Shown: positions 1 through 12,395 of the stretch, piece by piece | How the letters are laid out: the number at the start of each line of letters is the position of its first letter | How positions within the stretch are numbered: position 1 is the first letter of the stretch | NCBI GenBank assembly: GCA_025738555.1 | Contig: JAOVFP010000003.1 | Location: forward strand, 3,906,001 to 3,970,000 | Direction of reading: 5' to 3' | Length of the DNA: 64,000 nucleotides | Origin: Cyathus striatus | Lineage: Eukaryota; Basidiomycota; Agaricomycetes; Agaricales; Nidulariaceae | Translations under genes and position numbers: made by a program | Notes under the pieces: generated by a model | What the model was told of the DNA's origin: nothing | What the model saw: only the letters and a program-made list of their open reading frames with translations | Database searches by the model: none

Positions 1-480
1 TCTCCACTCACTGTGTGCCTCATCCCGCTCGTTATCCTGCCCCTCCACTCGCTGTGCACCCCATTCCACTCACTATCTCCACCCCTCTGCTCACTGTATG
101 GCCCATCCTGCTCATTATTCCACCCCTCTGCTTGTTATCCCGCCCCTCCGCTCATTGTGCGCCCTAACACACTCGCCATCCCATCCTTCCCACCTCTCTG
201 CTCATTGTGAGCTCTAACGCACTCATCATCCTGCTCTTCCTGCCATATGCGCTCATCATCCCGCCCCTCCCACCCCACCATCCTGCCCCTCGCACTCGCT
301 GTGCGCCTCCCACTTTCCCGCACTCTCGTTGTTACTGTATTTGTCCTTGATGGAGAAAGAGAAGGGAGGGAGTGAAATAGGAGGTGGAAGGATGAAGGAG
401 TGGAAGAGAGAAAACAGGGAGAGGGGAGAGGGAGGGGAGAAAGGAGTGAATAATGGTGATGTGGCAAGAAGCAAGAATCA
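1..480. repeat. Degenerate pyrimidine-rich minisatellite
   Basis: The stretch is made of loosely repeated phrases such as CCCGCCCCTC, GCTCATTGTG and CTCATCATCC, with a purine-rich part (GAAAGAGAAGGGAGGG) from about 353 to 450. Open frames across it are low-complexity S/P/L-rich and read equally well on both strands, so I do not call a gene. Confidence 0.6.
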
Positions 481-597
481 ACAATGATGCAACATGTTTT
501 GGTCATGTGATATTTCAATCATGTGACAATGTATTAGAAAGCGGAGGGTTGGTGGGGGTATGTAGTGTGGGAAATAACTTGTTTACAAAAGTCTTCA

Positions 598-720
598 TAG
601 TGCAGTAGTTAATTGCTGTATTGTGGGAAAAATCATTAGTCATCACTCTGAGGCTGCTGGTTCAATTCTGGCTGGGGTTATTATTTACTATGTGCATTTA
701 TTTTTATTATTAGTAAGCAA
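598..720 (+). repeat. tRNA-derived SINE-like unit
   Basis: TAGTGCAGTAG at 598-608 fits the RNA polymerase III A-box consensus TRGYNNARNNG, and GGTTCAATTCT at 659-669 fits the B box with one mismatch. Spacing between box starts is 61 nt. An AT-rich tail follows (about 680-720). A second unit with the same layout and partly matching sequence lies on the minus strand near 51.36-51.42 kb, which supports a repeat family rather than a functional tRNA; no cloverleaf can be drawn with confidence. Confidence 0.5.
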
Positions 721-729
721 TACTATGAA

Positions 730-945
730 ATGCAATTGAAGCTCACTACTATTGTATAAGTTTCATGTGAATTTCTAGTGAATTTTACATGAATTTCACC
801 AAGTGACATGAATACCTGGTGAAAAAAATTCATGTGAAATTCAGGTGAAATTATTAGCAGTGTTCTCACTGAAATTCAGCAAAAAATAATGCAAAAAAGT
901 TCACCTAAATTTCACATGAACTTCACATGTAAGGGGGGGGGAGTG
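730..945. repeat. CATGTGAA-type short inverted repeat cluster
   Basis: Repeated, alternately oriented copies of motifs like TTCATGTGAAATT, TTCACATGAA and CAGGTGAAATT fill this segment. It ends in ACATGTAAGGGGGGGG at about 924-940 and abuts the truncated 3' end of the Helitron gene. A related arrangement (ACATGGAGTCCATGTGGA with a CCCCCACACATTTACATG border) lies at 50.14-50.40 kb. It is probably the end of a non-autonomous element or a transposase-binding repeat block. Confidence 0.45.
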
Positions 946-3900
946 TAAAGAGCTCGCTTCAACACACCCATAGAAGGCAGACACAACTCCAAAAGCACCT
1001 GGATTTAAATTAACACCTTTTTTGGGTTTGTAACCTAGAAGCTCAACAATGAAAGCTTGCATCATAATGTTGAAAAATTGAGCACCAACAATAGGATTTT
1101 GAGTAATCAGTGATGCAAGTGAGAAATAAACAGATTGAGAGTTATTTAAAAGATTATCTATATGTAAGTTATCACCAGCCAAATAACTAACAATAGGATT
1201 GTAGATATCAGCCAGATTCAGAGTCAAGTAAAAAGTAGGAAGGCCTTTTTCAATTACTAATGAGTGAATTTCATTTCACATAACAGTCTTGCTAGCATTA
1301 GATCCAGGTATAGGAGCTGTGATAGCTTTCACCTCATTCATGAGTTGTAAGACATTTTGTTGTTCAGTTGTGGTTGCACTTGCAGGATTACCATTAGACA
1401 AGGAAGTTACCATGTTCTCAAGTGTTTCAACAGAAATAGATGCAAAACATGAGGCAATTTGATTAAAATTGGTTTTTGACTCTTAAACTAATATTGAGAA
1501 GAGCTTTTTCATGTTGTATAATATTAAAACATGTAAACATAAATGTGGGGTGCACTTGAAATCTTCAATCAGCTTAACTTAGTAAATGCTTAATATGACA
1601 CTGAAAAGATAACTTTACTAGATGACTGTTATCCTCAGGTCCACCAATACCATAAGGAAATAAAGTGGGATATATTAAAGGTAACAAGGAGAGATTGTGA
1701 AATTCATTAACAGGAATGGGATCATGAGGAACTTGCAAGGTTGAACCATTTTTTGTTTAAAATTTTTTAAAGCTGCAGCACATAGTTCATGAGCAGGCAT
1801 GTTAGCATTTGTGTCAGTAGCTACAACACTCTCAAAATTATCAGGAGATGATGAGAGAAGCTCTTCATTATCATTGTTGTCATATTTTAAAATCAAAGAG
1901 TCCACTGTGATGCTGCTTGCACATTTAGGCATAAAATTGTGCATTTTTATCATTTTCAGCATTAAAGCTGAACACATTGAGGAAGCCCATATAGTAAATA
2001 AAGATTCATGGACTGCTACTCAATAGCAAGCACCCAACACATTGACTTAATATTAATAGTCATAAACCACCTACAAATATACTTATAAGTGCTTCAATGT
2101 CCAATCTACCACTAGTCTGGAAATAAAGGAAAGATAATATAATCATTAAAATGGACCGCTTTAGCATCAGTCACATGACTTGTACAGGTGTCTGTTAAGT
2201 TCTAAGACCGCTATAATTGTTTGTTTGGCAACAGGAATGATATCAAACAATTAGTCAGACATGATATAATGAAATATTAATGAAGAGATCTATGTATTAC
2301 TCAGAGTACAAGACTCTACAGAACTTTAATATTGGTCTATGAGTAATACATATTTCTAAAAAATAAAATATATTCGAAAGAATGAGTGTAATCTACTGTG
2401 TCAATGGAAAATTGCAGTAATGGAATGATCAGCAGGGCATACAGAGATCAAATCTCCATGAAAATGGGTGATCTTGGGCTAGTTCTAAAGCTAGAAAGAA
2501 ACACATGTTAATCGACTATGATTATCAATGCAATGGACAGGATTCCAGCTGATATCAGGCTGAAAGATCAATCATACATGGGAAAGGATGCTTATCCACC
2601 AGAAATATCATTGATAGGGGCATCTAAGACCTTGAAACATGATAGATTGATATAGAATGAGTAATGGCAGTGCTTCACAGCCTGGAACTGGGTAATATTA
2701 TTATCAAGAACAATGATGATAGGAATCATAGATAGGAGTAGTGTGTTTCATCTGTTTCACTGTACACATTTAGTATTTATGATTTGAGAACCTGCTTTGT
2801 AATATGTCTTTCAATTCTGTATATTACTAGGTACATTAGAGGGTAGAAATGGAAGCAGCATCACGCCTTTCTTGCCCAGTACATAGTTATAGGGTAGTGG
2901 TTTAGGTCTTGTTGTTTCAAAGTAATTTAAAGTGATTTTATCAGAATCTTGTGGGATTTATTACAAAGTGCAAAGGACTGAGACTCCAGTGAGGGTCTAG
3001 TATTTGAGACTTTGAGTAAAAGTGACTTCAAGGAAAGCAAAGGGTTGCTTTCAACCAGTTTTTAAGGATTTAAGTTAACACAGGATGTGTTAATTAGGTT
3101 CTTACAATTTCGGAGTAGTACAGAGTGTATTACTTCTTTTCTTCCAATAAATCATTATTGTTTCAATTCATTTGGGATATAAAAGTGAACTTAAAGATAC
3201 ATTGACATAAGAAGGAGTACTACCTTATCTGTCACTCACATTTTCGGAGTTTTGTACAAGTTAGAAGTGATTTTGCTGTGTAACTATAGCAGACTACACC
3301 TCTAGAATACAACTACCTGTTTCACCACACTGTCACTATGTTCAACTAGTTGTATGTGGAAAGGAGGTACAGATTGATTAGGAAAGGATTTTATTTTATT
3401 TCCATCTATTACAACATTAGAGTACAAGGGATTGTTTTGTTTCAGCCAATGTAGAGCATTGTAAACTTTTTGGCTCCTGACAAGTAAAGGTTTTGCTTTT
3501 TTCTGTAACTAATCTTGAGAGGGAGGAGTTGACGAATAAAAATAACACAAATATAAGTAATTATATCATTTATTGTAGGGGGAAGAATGTTCAGCAATTG
3601 TGATGGTCATTGTGGATAAATAATTACATGACCTTTAAGGCCTTTTTGCACAGTGGGAAAGTCAAGAGATTGATCATGCTGACACAATTGAACTATTAGA
3701 GATTTAGCCCAACACCAGGCTATCATAGTCTGTTCAACAATAGTTAAATCCTGCAATTCTTCAGGAACAGGTCCAAGGTATGTTTTGTTAGCCATTGATA
3801 AAGGAGGAATTTTACCATGTGTTAAAGAAGATTGACAACTTTTGCACAATTTGACACACTGATTGGTAGAATCAGTACTAGAAGAATTATTTTCACATAC

Positions 3901-5288
3901 AATTCCATCAGGATGCACCAGGAAATTTGCAAAAGGATCAGAAAAGTATAGTTTTGGAACAGGAGGAACAGAAGAAGTTGAAAGAGGAGATAAATCAATT
4001 TGTGATAAGGCAATAATAACACCTGATCTTTTGAAATGCAAAGAACCACAAGAAGCACAAATTTGTAAAGAAAGTGATTCTTTACTAGTCATGTTACAAA
4101 AATTTTGAATCAACTGATTTTTTCATTTTCAGAGAGAACCTGAGGCCAATTGTTGTAGATTTCATTTAACAAATCATTTGGCTCAGAGGTAACAACACTA
4201 GAACCATTTTCCCTGAGATATTGTTAAGTACAGAGGTAAGGGAACTTGTTGGCAAAGTAGATAAATTTTCTATGTCAATATGTAGAGATTGAGTCAAAAG
4301 GATTAAGCCTGAATGAGTATTTGTTGATTTAATTACAATTTGCAACATATGACGTTTCAAGTCAGTTTGTGAGGGAATTCTGTGAAGAGAGGTTTGGCAG
4401 TCTGATCTAAATTGAATACAGTGATAGAGATCAGATGTAGCACAATAACCATTAACAAGATGATCAAGTAACAGTTGTTGTAGTTGTGTAACAGAAAAAG
4501 AAATATATGGAATATTAATACCATGTGAAGACACAATTAATTCCAAATCAATCTTTTTAAGGGAACACATATTATTTATTAGGTAATAAATAGAGTCATT
4601 GAAAAGGTTTTGGTCACAGACAAAGCAATTTTTGAAGAGGGAAAATAAGTAGAGGACACAGTTTCTTTTGGCATTAGAAGGAACATCTATATGCAGGAAA
4701 TGTGCAAGTGAGGAAAGATTACTACTTGACAATGATGAATGTATAACTATTTGTAAAAAACATAGTTTTAAATGAGAAGGAGAGGTAAATATTGAAGCAC
4801 TATATTTACACAAATCTCCATCAGTGTCTGTAAAGCAGTGACCACAAAAGATGTGATTGAAAAATCAGTCAATGAAGAAAAGTTGGAGTCACTCAGGGCA
4901 ATGGCATGATTATTCAATGTAAAATTCAGATGATTTAGAGATGTAAACAAAAGTGACAAATTATTCAGATTTCCTAACAAAGATTTGTACTGAAACAAAT
5001 TATTAGCATGTAGGTAGGATCAAAATAAAGAGTGCTTACTTGGTTCAATGTATAAGAGGTGGATTGATGAGTTTCAGAATCTGTGTCCAACAGGCAATTC
5101 TGAGTGCAAGAAGCTATAGGTTTGTTTGGATTCCCATTAGGTTCTGTCCTGATAAAGAATAAGATTCCATAATCCAGTATAAGACACAATAAACTTACAG
5201 TAAAGTTTGGATACTCATAACAAGAAAAAATCACACAAAAAGAAAGGTGTTTGCAGTCAAGAACATTAAGAAGAAAGAAGGTGGACAC
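901..5288 (-). pseudogene. Decayed Helitron replication protein, 5' part
   Basis: This is the N-terminal half of a basidiomycete Helitron Rep/helicase protein, broken by stops and frameshifts. Reading down the minus strand: a SAP-like leucine-rich N-terminal part (about 4998-4166); the DUF6570-like segment (4113-3607) with CASCGSLHF, CKSCQSS, GKIPPLSMANKTYLGPVPEE and KGHVIIYPQ; then a TGA stop at 3607-3609, after which the reading resumes as ILPPTINDIITYICVIF. A one-base shift and a TAG (3509-3511, apparent W codon) follow, with AKPLLVRSQKVYNALHWLKQ and NNPLYSNVV to about 3290. The frame is found again at 1977-1640 (HELCAAALKNF, then after a shift PVNEFHNL and YPTLFPYGIGG) and at 1227-901 (Helitron_like_N: LNLADIYNPIVSYLAGD, AQFFNIMMQAFI, VVSAFYGCVEA). 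The catalytic Rep HxH/Y motifs and the helicase domain lie beyond 901 and are missing. It is clearly non-functional. Confidence 0.85.
2040..3290. other. Non-coding stretch inside the Helitron remnant
   Basis: About 1.25 kb of AT-rich DNA separates two Helitron coding blocks that are near neighbours in other Helitron proteins. No ORF or recognised motif was seen. It may be a later insertion or a diverged intron-like part. I could not find clear terminal repeats or target duplications. Confidence 0.4.
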
Positions 5289-7554
5289 TGAGACCCAGTT
5301 TAAATACCATGATCAATTCAAAGTTTTAAATAGAAATTAGGGAGAATGACTGATGAGTTAGAATGAGTTACTCAATACAGAAAGGGATTGAATTCTTAAA
5401 GGACAATGCTGAATGGACATGGAGCTTTTAGCTGTAGCAGAAGTAATTGAATATTGGCAGTCAGCACAATACTCAAGAGTATGATGACATGGGAAAGCTG
5501 TTCACGATGAGACAGACAGTGAGGACAAGGAAGACAAGGAGATGTAGGAATTGAATGATAACATATATTCTTATGACTCTCATGTGGTACTTATTGACAA
5601 TGAGCTTGGAACATGAGAGACATGGATTGAGTTGAAAATCATAGATAAAATATATTATAACTATGTACAAAAATAATATACTATTCTACGCTGTAGGCAA
5701 GTAAAATAAAGTCCTGAAGATTTAAATAATGAAAAAACCACAACACCAAACTATGCAAAGGGTGATGGTGACTGCAAGTGTTGGAGGAGGAGATAGCATT
5801 GGATTGGGGGAGATTATGTTATGAAGATGTTGATGTGTTGTTGGCAGATGTGGTGCAGACATTGTCACACAAAGAACCAAGGCATCTCATCATCCATATG
5901 GTGATTTGTAGTGAAACAAAATCAGCGGGACTAGGGAGAAGAGGAAATGGGAAGAATGAAGAAGGGAGGCAGTGGAAATGAACCCAGACAACTGGAAGGC
6001 AAGGGAAAAGGAGTGGCAGACATAGGAGGGAAAGGCCCTTCAAACTGAGACTTGGGCTGCTTCTTCTGCTGAAGCAGCTCAGGATACATCACCCCTGGAA
6101 ACACGAAGGTGGCTTGAACCTCCTGCCTGCCACATCCTGCACCTGATGTATATGAATGTCAGCAAGTATAACCTGCACAATGAGCATGTGTGCTTGACAT
6201 TGACAGATGGGATCATAGTGAGTCAACTAGAAAGGGTTTCAGTTAGTATGTGAATGAAGAGGGTGGAGGAACGAGAATGGAACAGGGGAAAAACAACCCA
6301 CTCTACATTCCCATCTGATACAAATCCCAATGTTTGCCTCTTACTGGCTGCTTCCTGATGTTGATGTCAATATGTGTACTCTGCACAGCAAGCAAGTAGT
6401 CATGGGTTCAACATGGTGAGAGAGGTGGGGAGAGCATTGATTAGTATGTGAATGAAAGGGAAATGAGCAAGGAGAACATGACACAGTATGAGGTGATAGA
6501 GCCTGAAGTTGGATGGTGGAGGAGAGAGATGAACACAGTGGAGAAAGATGAGAAAATGTGATGTTTGCTTACAGTTGAGTCTGTCCCAGACACAGTCCCT
6601 ACCCTACCCTATCCACTATGCTCATCCCCCCAGCAATAAATTACAGCACCCATCCTGTTCAGAGGTGTAGGCTCATACTGATTTGCTAGGCCACCACACA
6701 GTATTCCTTGGTTGACTGTCCAGTCCTGCCAACTGTTTGGTACTTGGCATCTCCCATTTGTAAACACATTAAAAAGTGAGATTGAGGTCTTGACATAAGT
6801 ACACAGTACTCACAGTATCTAGGAGGCTGCCACAAACAACAGAGACTCTTTTGTAGACTGGCCACAGGCCCACAAGATGTATGGCATCAATCATGTGGTG
6901 TATTTCTATTGATCTGTCAGCAGTAATTCTTTAGATAATCCTCCTACCCACAAACCAAATATCCTCATCCCAGAAGGTGTAATATTCATACACACAATTA
7001 CAAATACTTCAGAGCCACAGGCTTGGTGGGGAGTGAGAGCTGGAGACAACCAAAGCAGTGCAGAGATGGTCTGGGGGCAGGTTTACCCCAGGACAGCATG
7101 GCATTTGTAGGGTGAGACAGGGGTAAAGATATTGATGGTGCTGCTGTGATGGGAGGTCAATAACATAGGGGGGAATGACAGGATGAAGGGGGACTCAGGG
7201 AACATATTGTTGAGGTTGTGGGGTTTGTTGAGGTGGGGAGTTGAGGTGGGCAATATGGCATGAGATAGGAGAGAAGCAGAAGGTGGTTAGTACTCAGTAA
7301 GTAAACTGAATAAGAGAAAATCAATATTGACAATTGCCCTGTGTCACAGAATGTCACAAGTGATCAATTGACCAACCAATCATGGAGTGTAAACAGGCTT
7401 CGACCAATCATATTGCCAGAAAGTGAGATCCTGACTGTGATTCACAAATTGACTTTTATGGTAATCCAGTGGTCCCCAATACCCAACTACCTTAAAAGGT
7501 AGTGGGAATATGAATGTATTATTAAAATATGAGAATCACAATATTGGTGTGATT
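5289..7554. other. Gene-less stretch between Helitron remnant and left arm
   Basis: No supported gene was found. Short open frames (for example 5778-5981) have no recognisable domain. Phrases such as TTAGTATGTGAATGAA recur at about 6242 and 6438, and TG/CACC-rich tracts recur, suggesting old repeats. A small palindrome CTACCTTTTAAGGTAG-like (ACTACCTTAAAAGGTAG) sits near 7487-7503, close to the arm boundary. Confidence 0.4.
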
Positions 7555-7996
7555 TCCTCTTTTTCTTACCATACTTTTACATAAAGTGGTAATTCTAATA
7601 AATCAATAAAATATGTGAAGTCAACATGTTATTGAAATAAATTCACATAAAAAATAAGGAGAGTACTACATATTGCTAAAATGTGCTACTAAACACAGTT
7701 GAGAAAACATATTACAAAGAGGAAGTAATACAACATATCCAATATAACCCATGATGAAATTTTGAAAGATCTAACCTGCATGAAATGTGTGGACCTATAA
7801 TCAAAATGGTTTCAAAGTCACATAAACCAGACCTTAAATAGTCAGGAACCCAGAAAAGTAAATTGCCTGTTTTATCTGTAGTCCAGCCATTTCTATAACA
7901 TGAAGTATAAATTGAAGGGCCTCCAAGAGAAAGTAAATTGCTAAGATGACCTGTTTAACTGATATTTTAACAAATTATAGCTATTGACCACAAAGA

Positions 7997-10900
7997 TTAC
8001 ACACCTGTTAATTGTAACTTTCTAATATTCTGCAAGCCTGGCACCATTTGCTGTGCATATGGTATAAGTGCAACTGATGTAACTGAATTTGTGCAATCTT
8101 CAAAGGGATCTGCAGTAATTGTTCCACTCTCCATAGTCCATATTCTCACAGTCTCATCATATGAGCATGATACCATTTTCTTTTTATCTGGAGAAAATAC
8201 TACTGATGTGACTGCAGATGTGTGACCTTCAAATGGACCAGCAGCAATTGTTCCACTCTCCACATCCCATATTCTCACAGTTTGATCATATGAGCCTGAT
8301 ACCACTTGCTTTCCATCTGGAGAAAATGCTACTGATGTGACTGTTTTTGTGTGACCTTCAAATGGACCAGCAGCAATTGTTCCACTCTCCACATCCCATA
8401 TTCTCACAGTTTGATCATATGAGCCTGATACCACTTGCTTTCCATCTGGAGAAAATGCTACTGATGTGACTGTTTTTGTGTGACCTTCAAATGGACCAGC
8501 AGCAATTGTTCCACTCTTCACATCCCATATTCTCACAGTTTGATCATCTGAGCCTGATACCACTCGCTTTCCATCTGGAGAAAATGCTACTGATGTGACT
8601 GAAGATGTGTGACCTTCAAATGGACCAGCAGCAATTGTTCCACTCTCCACATCCCATATTCTCACAGTTTGATCATATGAGCCTGATACCACTTGCTTTC
8701 CATCTGGAGAAAATGCTACTGATGTGACTGCAGATGTGTGACCTTCAAATGGACCAGCAGCAAGTGTTCCACTCTCCACATCCCATATTCTCACAGTTTG
8801 ATCCCATGAGCCTGATACCACTTGCTTTCCATCTAGAGAAAATGCTACTGATGTGACTGTTTTTGTGTGACCTTCAAATGGACCAGCAGCAATTGTTCCA
8901 CTCTCCACATCCCATATTCTCACAGTTTGATCATGTGAGCCTGATACCACTTGCTTTCCATCTGGAGAAAATGCTACTGATGTGACTGTTTTTGTGTGAC
9001 CTTCAAATGGACCAGCAGCAATTGTTCCACTCTCCACATCCCATATTCTCACAGTTTGATCATATGAGCCTGATACCACTTGCTTTCCATCTGGAGAAAA
9101 TGCTACTGATGTGACTGTTTTTGTGTGACCTTCAAATGGACCAGCAGCAATTGTTCCACTCTCCACATCCCATATTCTCACAGTTTGATCATGTGAGCCT
9201 GATACCACTTGCTTTCCATCTGGAGAAAATGCTACTGATGTGACCCAATTTGTGTGACCTTCAAATGGACCAGCAGCAATTGTTCCACTCTCCACATCCC
9301 ATATTCTCACAGTTTGATCATGTGAGCCTGATACCACTTGCTTTCCATCTGGAGAAAATGCTACTGATGTGACCCAATTTGTGTGACCTTCAAATGGACC
9401 GGCAGCAATTGTTCCACTCTCCACATCCCATATTCTCACAGTTTGATCATATGAGCCTGATACCACTTGCTTTCCATCTGGAGAGAATGCTACTGATGTG
9501 ACCCAATTTGTGTGACCTTTAAATGGGCCAGCAATCTTTTTTCCAGTTCTGATGTCCCATATACTAACTGTGTAATTTTGGTATCCAACACTAATTTGCT
9601 TTCCATTGGATGAAATAGCCAAACTCATCACTAGTGATGTATGGTGGTAAACTTCACTTCCTTGATATCTCCAATCTTCTTTCATGTCACTCTGTCTGAA
9701 AATAGTATTTTCAAATATTTTATGATATTTATCATAAATAACTGATTTTTTCGGAGTAAATGGCAATGCTGAAAGATAAATATGTGGTGCACTTGTTGTT
9801 ATTGGAACATTGAAATGTAATATAAATTGAATTGCTTCATTAATAAATTCTTCAAATATTTTCTCATGCTATATATATTTAATTCAGTGTCTAATCCAAG
9901 CTAGTTTTTATTGTACTTACATTTTGACAATCTTTCAATTCTTTAAGTAGACCCAAAGCCTTAGGTATTTCATTTAATAAACTCATGACTTCAAGCCAAT
10001 ATAGAAATTTTTCATATAAAAATTCTATTTTCTCCTCTATTCTTTCTGTTCTATATTCTAGACATTTAATGTTCATTTCATGTGAAAGCCAATAAATGCA
10101 GCAGTACTGCAAATGACTTGGTATGCAATTCTGAATCCTTTCAGGTAAATTTTCTATGTCTTGATTTTTTATATATGATGTTTCTAAATTACAAATGTTG
10201 AACTTTAGTTCTTTATTTAAAATTTTATATATTTTTATTTGCAGTTTAATGTTATATGTTGTTTTGTTAACTTTGTACTGATCCATGTTACATCTTTCTG
10301 TTAAGAATTCAACAAATGACAAATGCCTTGTAGCCACATTCCCATTATTTGCAGATACCACAGGCTGTAAACATTTCAGAATTACTTGAATATCATCTTC
10401 AAGATCTTCATCTTCACCTTCACAAATGAAGTGGTATATATCATTTACAGTTAATGAAACTTTTGCAAGTATTATTAACCCCAAAACATTCTGAGCAGTT
10501 AGTTTGTCTATCTCACTCCAAGCTTCAAATGATATTTTCAGAATTTGAATATACAAATTATCAATGTCAGACACTGTACTCTCTTCTTGATTTTCCATAA
10601 TTTTTCTCAACTTTTTCTTTGGAGATATCAAGCCTTGTTGATCTGAAATAATAAATTTAACAGCTGTGTAGGCCCAAATAAACAATCCAGAAGCCTTTGT
10701 TGCCATTGCATTCAAAGCCTCATCACTTGGCTTCCAGTTCAGCCAAGAGTAAGATTCTTCAAATTTTCTTTGTATATAAAATATGATATCACTGTTAATT
10801 TCTGATCCTGGACTTGAATCAATTTCTAACTCATAATCAATGCATATTTTGGCATTTTCCAGCCCTATTGGCTTTGAACCAGACCTTCCAGTAATTATAA

Positions 10901-11634
10901 GTTTACACCTTTTTGACAATTTTGACCAAGAGAATAATGTGTTCATGAAAATATGCTTATCATCTGAAGCCCTGCATTCATCTAATGCATCAACAATAAC
11001 CACTGGATTGTGAAGTTGATTCAGATATTCAATGAAGCTTGTGCAAATAAGATTATCAAAGTGCCATTTAATATCTTGAATTCTAAAAGTATTATCCAAC
11101 TTTTTTGCCATTGCTTCAGCTATCAATGTGTGTTTAGAGGCTATATTTGCTGCTATTGTTCTCCAAATAGTGCATGGATCACCAAGAACTGCATCATCCC
11201 TTTTGAAAAAGTGGTAGCCACAGAGTCTTTGAGTGCCAGAGAGCTTGGAAACCCAACTAGATGCAATAGCTGATTTCCCACTTCCAGGATACCCAGTAAT
11301 CCACATTATATTTGGTGTTGACTCATCTAATAGTGAGAATAGTTGAATATATAATTAAAGTTTAGTATTACAGATTATACATACCAAAGTCAAGAAGCCA
11401 TTTATCCATATTGTCAAACAAGCTCTTTCTGGTGCCTTCCATACAGCAAGGAACATAATAATGATCATGAGATACTGGCTTTAGTAAACCAAGCTTGAGC
11501 ACAATTTCATTTGCACCCCCATCATTAATATTGGTAATAACATCTCGACCAGCAGCAGTAAAGTTTGAATTTTGAATGGTTGGATTATGTACATTTTTGA
11601 GCATTTCAGTGCTTGATGCAGATACAGTAGCCAT
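7997..11634 (-). CDS. NACHT-WD40 NLR protein, left copy
   Basis: This is a STAND/NLR-type receptor of the fungal NACHT-WD40 class, whose known members (Podospora HET-E/HET-D/HNWD) act in allorecognition and cell death. The model has three exons: 11634-11385, 11326-9921 and 9868-7997 (GT..AG introns of 58 and 52 nt), 1175 residues. The short N-terminus carries NFTAAGRDVITNIN, a phrase typical ahead of NACHT in basidiomycetes; no classic effector domain is visible. NACHT has Walker A GYPGSGKSAIA and Walker B VVIVDALDECRASDD, followed by a helical region. The linker ISAPHIYLSALPF-like part (here TTSAPHIYLSALPFTP) leads into one divergent WD unit (SVGYQNYTVSIWD), ten near-identical 43-residue WD40 units, and a terminal divergent one (VSCSYDETVRIWT). 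All frames are open and ATG is present (context CAATGG). It is likely cytosolic and silent until ligand binding; that is inferred from the family. Confidence 0.9.
8110..9515 (-). repeat. WD40-coding 129-bp tandem array, left copy
   Basis: Eleven full units of 129 bp (43 codons) lie head to tail inside exon 3. The unit reads GHTxxVTSVAFSPDGKQ, VVSGSxDxTVRIWD, VESGTIAAGPFE. Changes fall almost only at x. Residue pairs at positions 4-5 are NW, KT, SA and SS; position 23 is Y, H, W or D; position 25 is Q in all but the last unit. Synonymous change is nearly absent, showing recent unit homogenisation. Confidence 0.92.
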
Positions 11635-11678
11635 TGGTTCAAATCACTTATAGTCGAGTTTGTAGGTACGAGCTTAGG

Positions 11679-11978
11679 ATGTTGAGGTTCACAAAGAGAG
11701 GGGGGGAAGAAACATGTTGATGTTGCTGTGCTGTTATTTTAAACCCATGCACAGGCCTGCATCACGCGCTGATAATCATAGAGGACATTAATAGCATGCC
11801 TGTAGATTTTCTTGTTTGTTCGGCAATTGGACAGCGTGGTCCTCGAGTTATCACACATGCGTGCTATAAATATTATGAACGCCAATGTGGAATGACCACG
11901 AGACCAGTGGAAGAACCAATAGAAGACTTACTACAGGTGTTGCTTCCTCGCTCAAATCTGATAATTAAAGGGCAGTGA
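11679..11978 (+). pseudogene. Small divergent ORF next to NLR, left copy, with TGA stop
   Basis: This is the left-arm partner of the 99-residue ORF at 46136-45837. It starts 44 bp from the NLR start codon, on the other strand. Codon 14 is TGA (11718-11720) where the right copy has CGA; downstream the frame stays open (DFLVCSAIGQRGPRVITHA and further) to 11978. Two readings are possible: a broken small gene, or a chance ORF in the 5' region of the NLR gene. I recognise no domain. Confidence 0.4.
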
Positions 11979-12395
11979 CATGGAAGATGTCAAATGTGAG
12001 AACACCGTGTAAAACGGGCGAGAGACGCGCACACTGATTGATTAAAGATAAGTAAGACGAAGACAGGTGTGACCATTTTCCTAATTCATGCGAGAAGCGC
12101 ACATTAATACATAGGAGACAAGTCTGACAACTTAATAGAACATCGAATGCACACCGGTCCTACTTACTCTCTCTCAAAAACTCACGCTTAATCAACGAAA
12201 ACAGGTTCATTTCGTTAATTGAATGGATAACAAATGTTTGAGACCTAAGTGCTATTCGAAGGTCAAAACGGATTTAAAGATTGGTTGAAGAGTCGTCGAA
12301 GACTCGAAGGACTGAAAGGGCAAGCGCGTGTCGGTCGTGCGACTAATTGTTTTCTTACGTAATGGATACAAAATGTCGAGTCGCCCGGATCATGT

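Noticed and set aside
598..720. A functional tRNA gene
   Set aside because: A and B boxes are present, but I cannot fold a cloverleaf and the unit has diverged relatives; SINE-like is the better call.
8110..9515. Regular 129-bp direct repeats, at first sight array-like
   Set aside because: They code for WD40 units in frame within one exon; there are no spacers, so this is not CRISPR.
11010..11273. Plus-strand frame opposite the NACHT domain, also present in the right arm
   Set aside because: It is an antisense shadow of the highly conserved NACHT exon.
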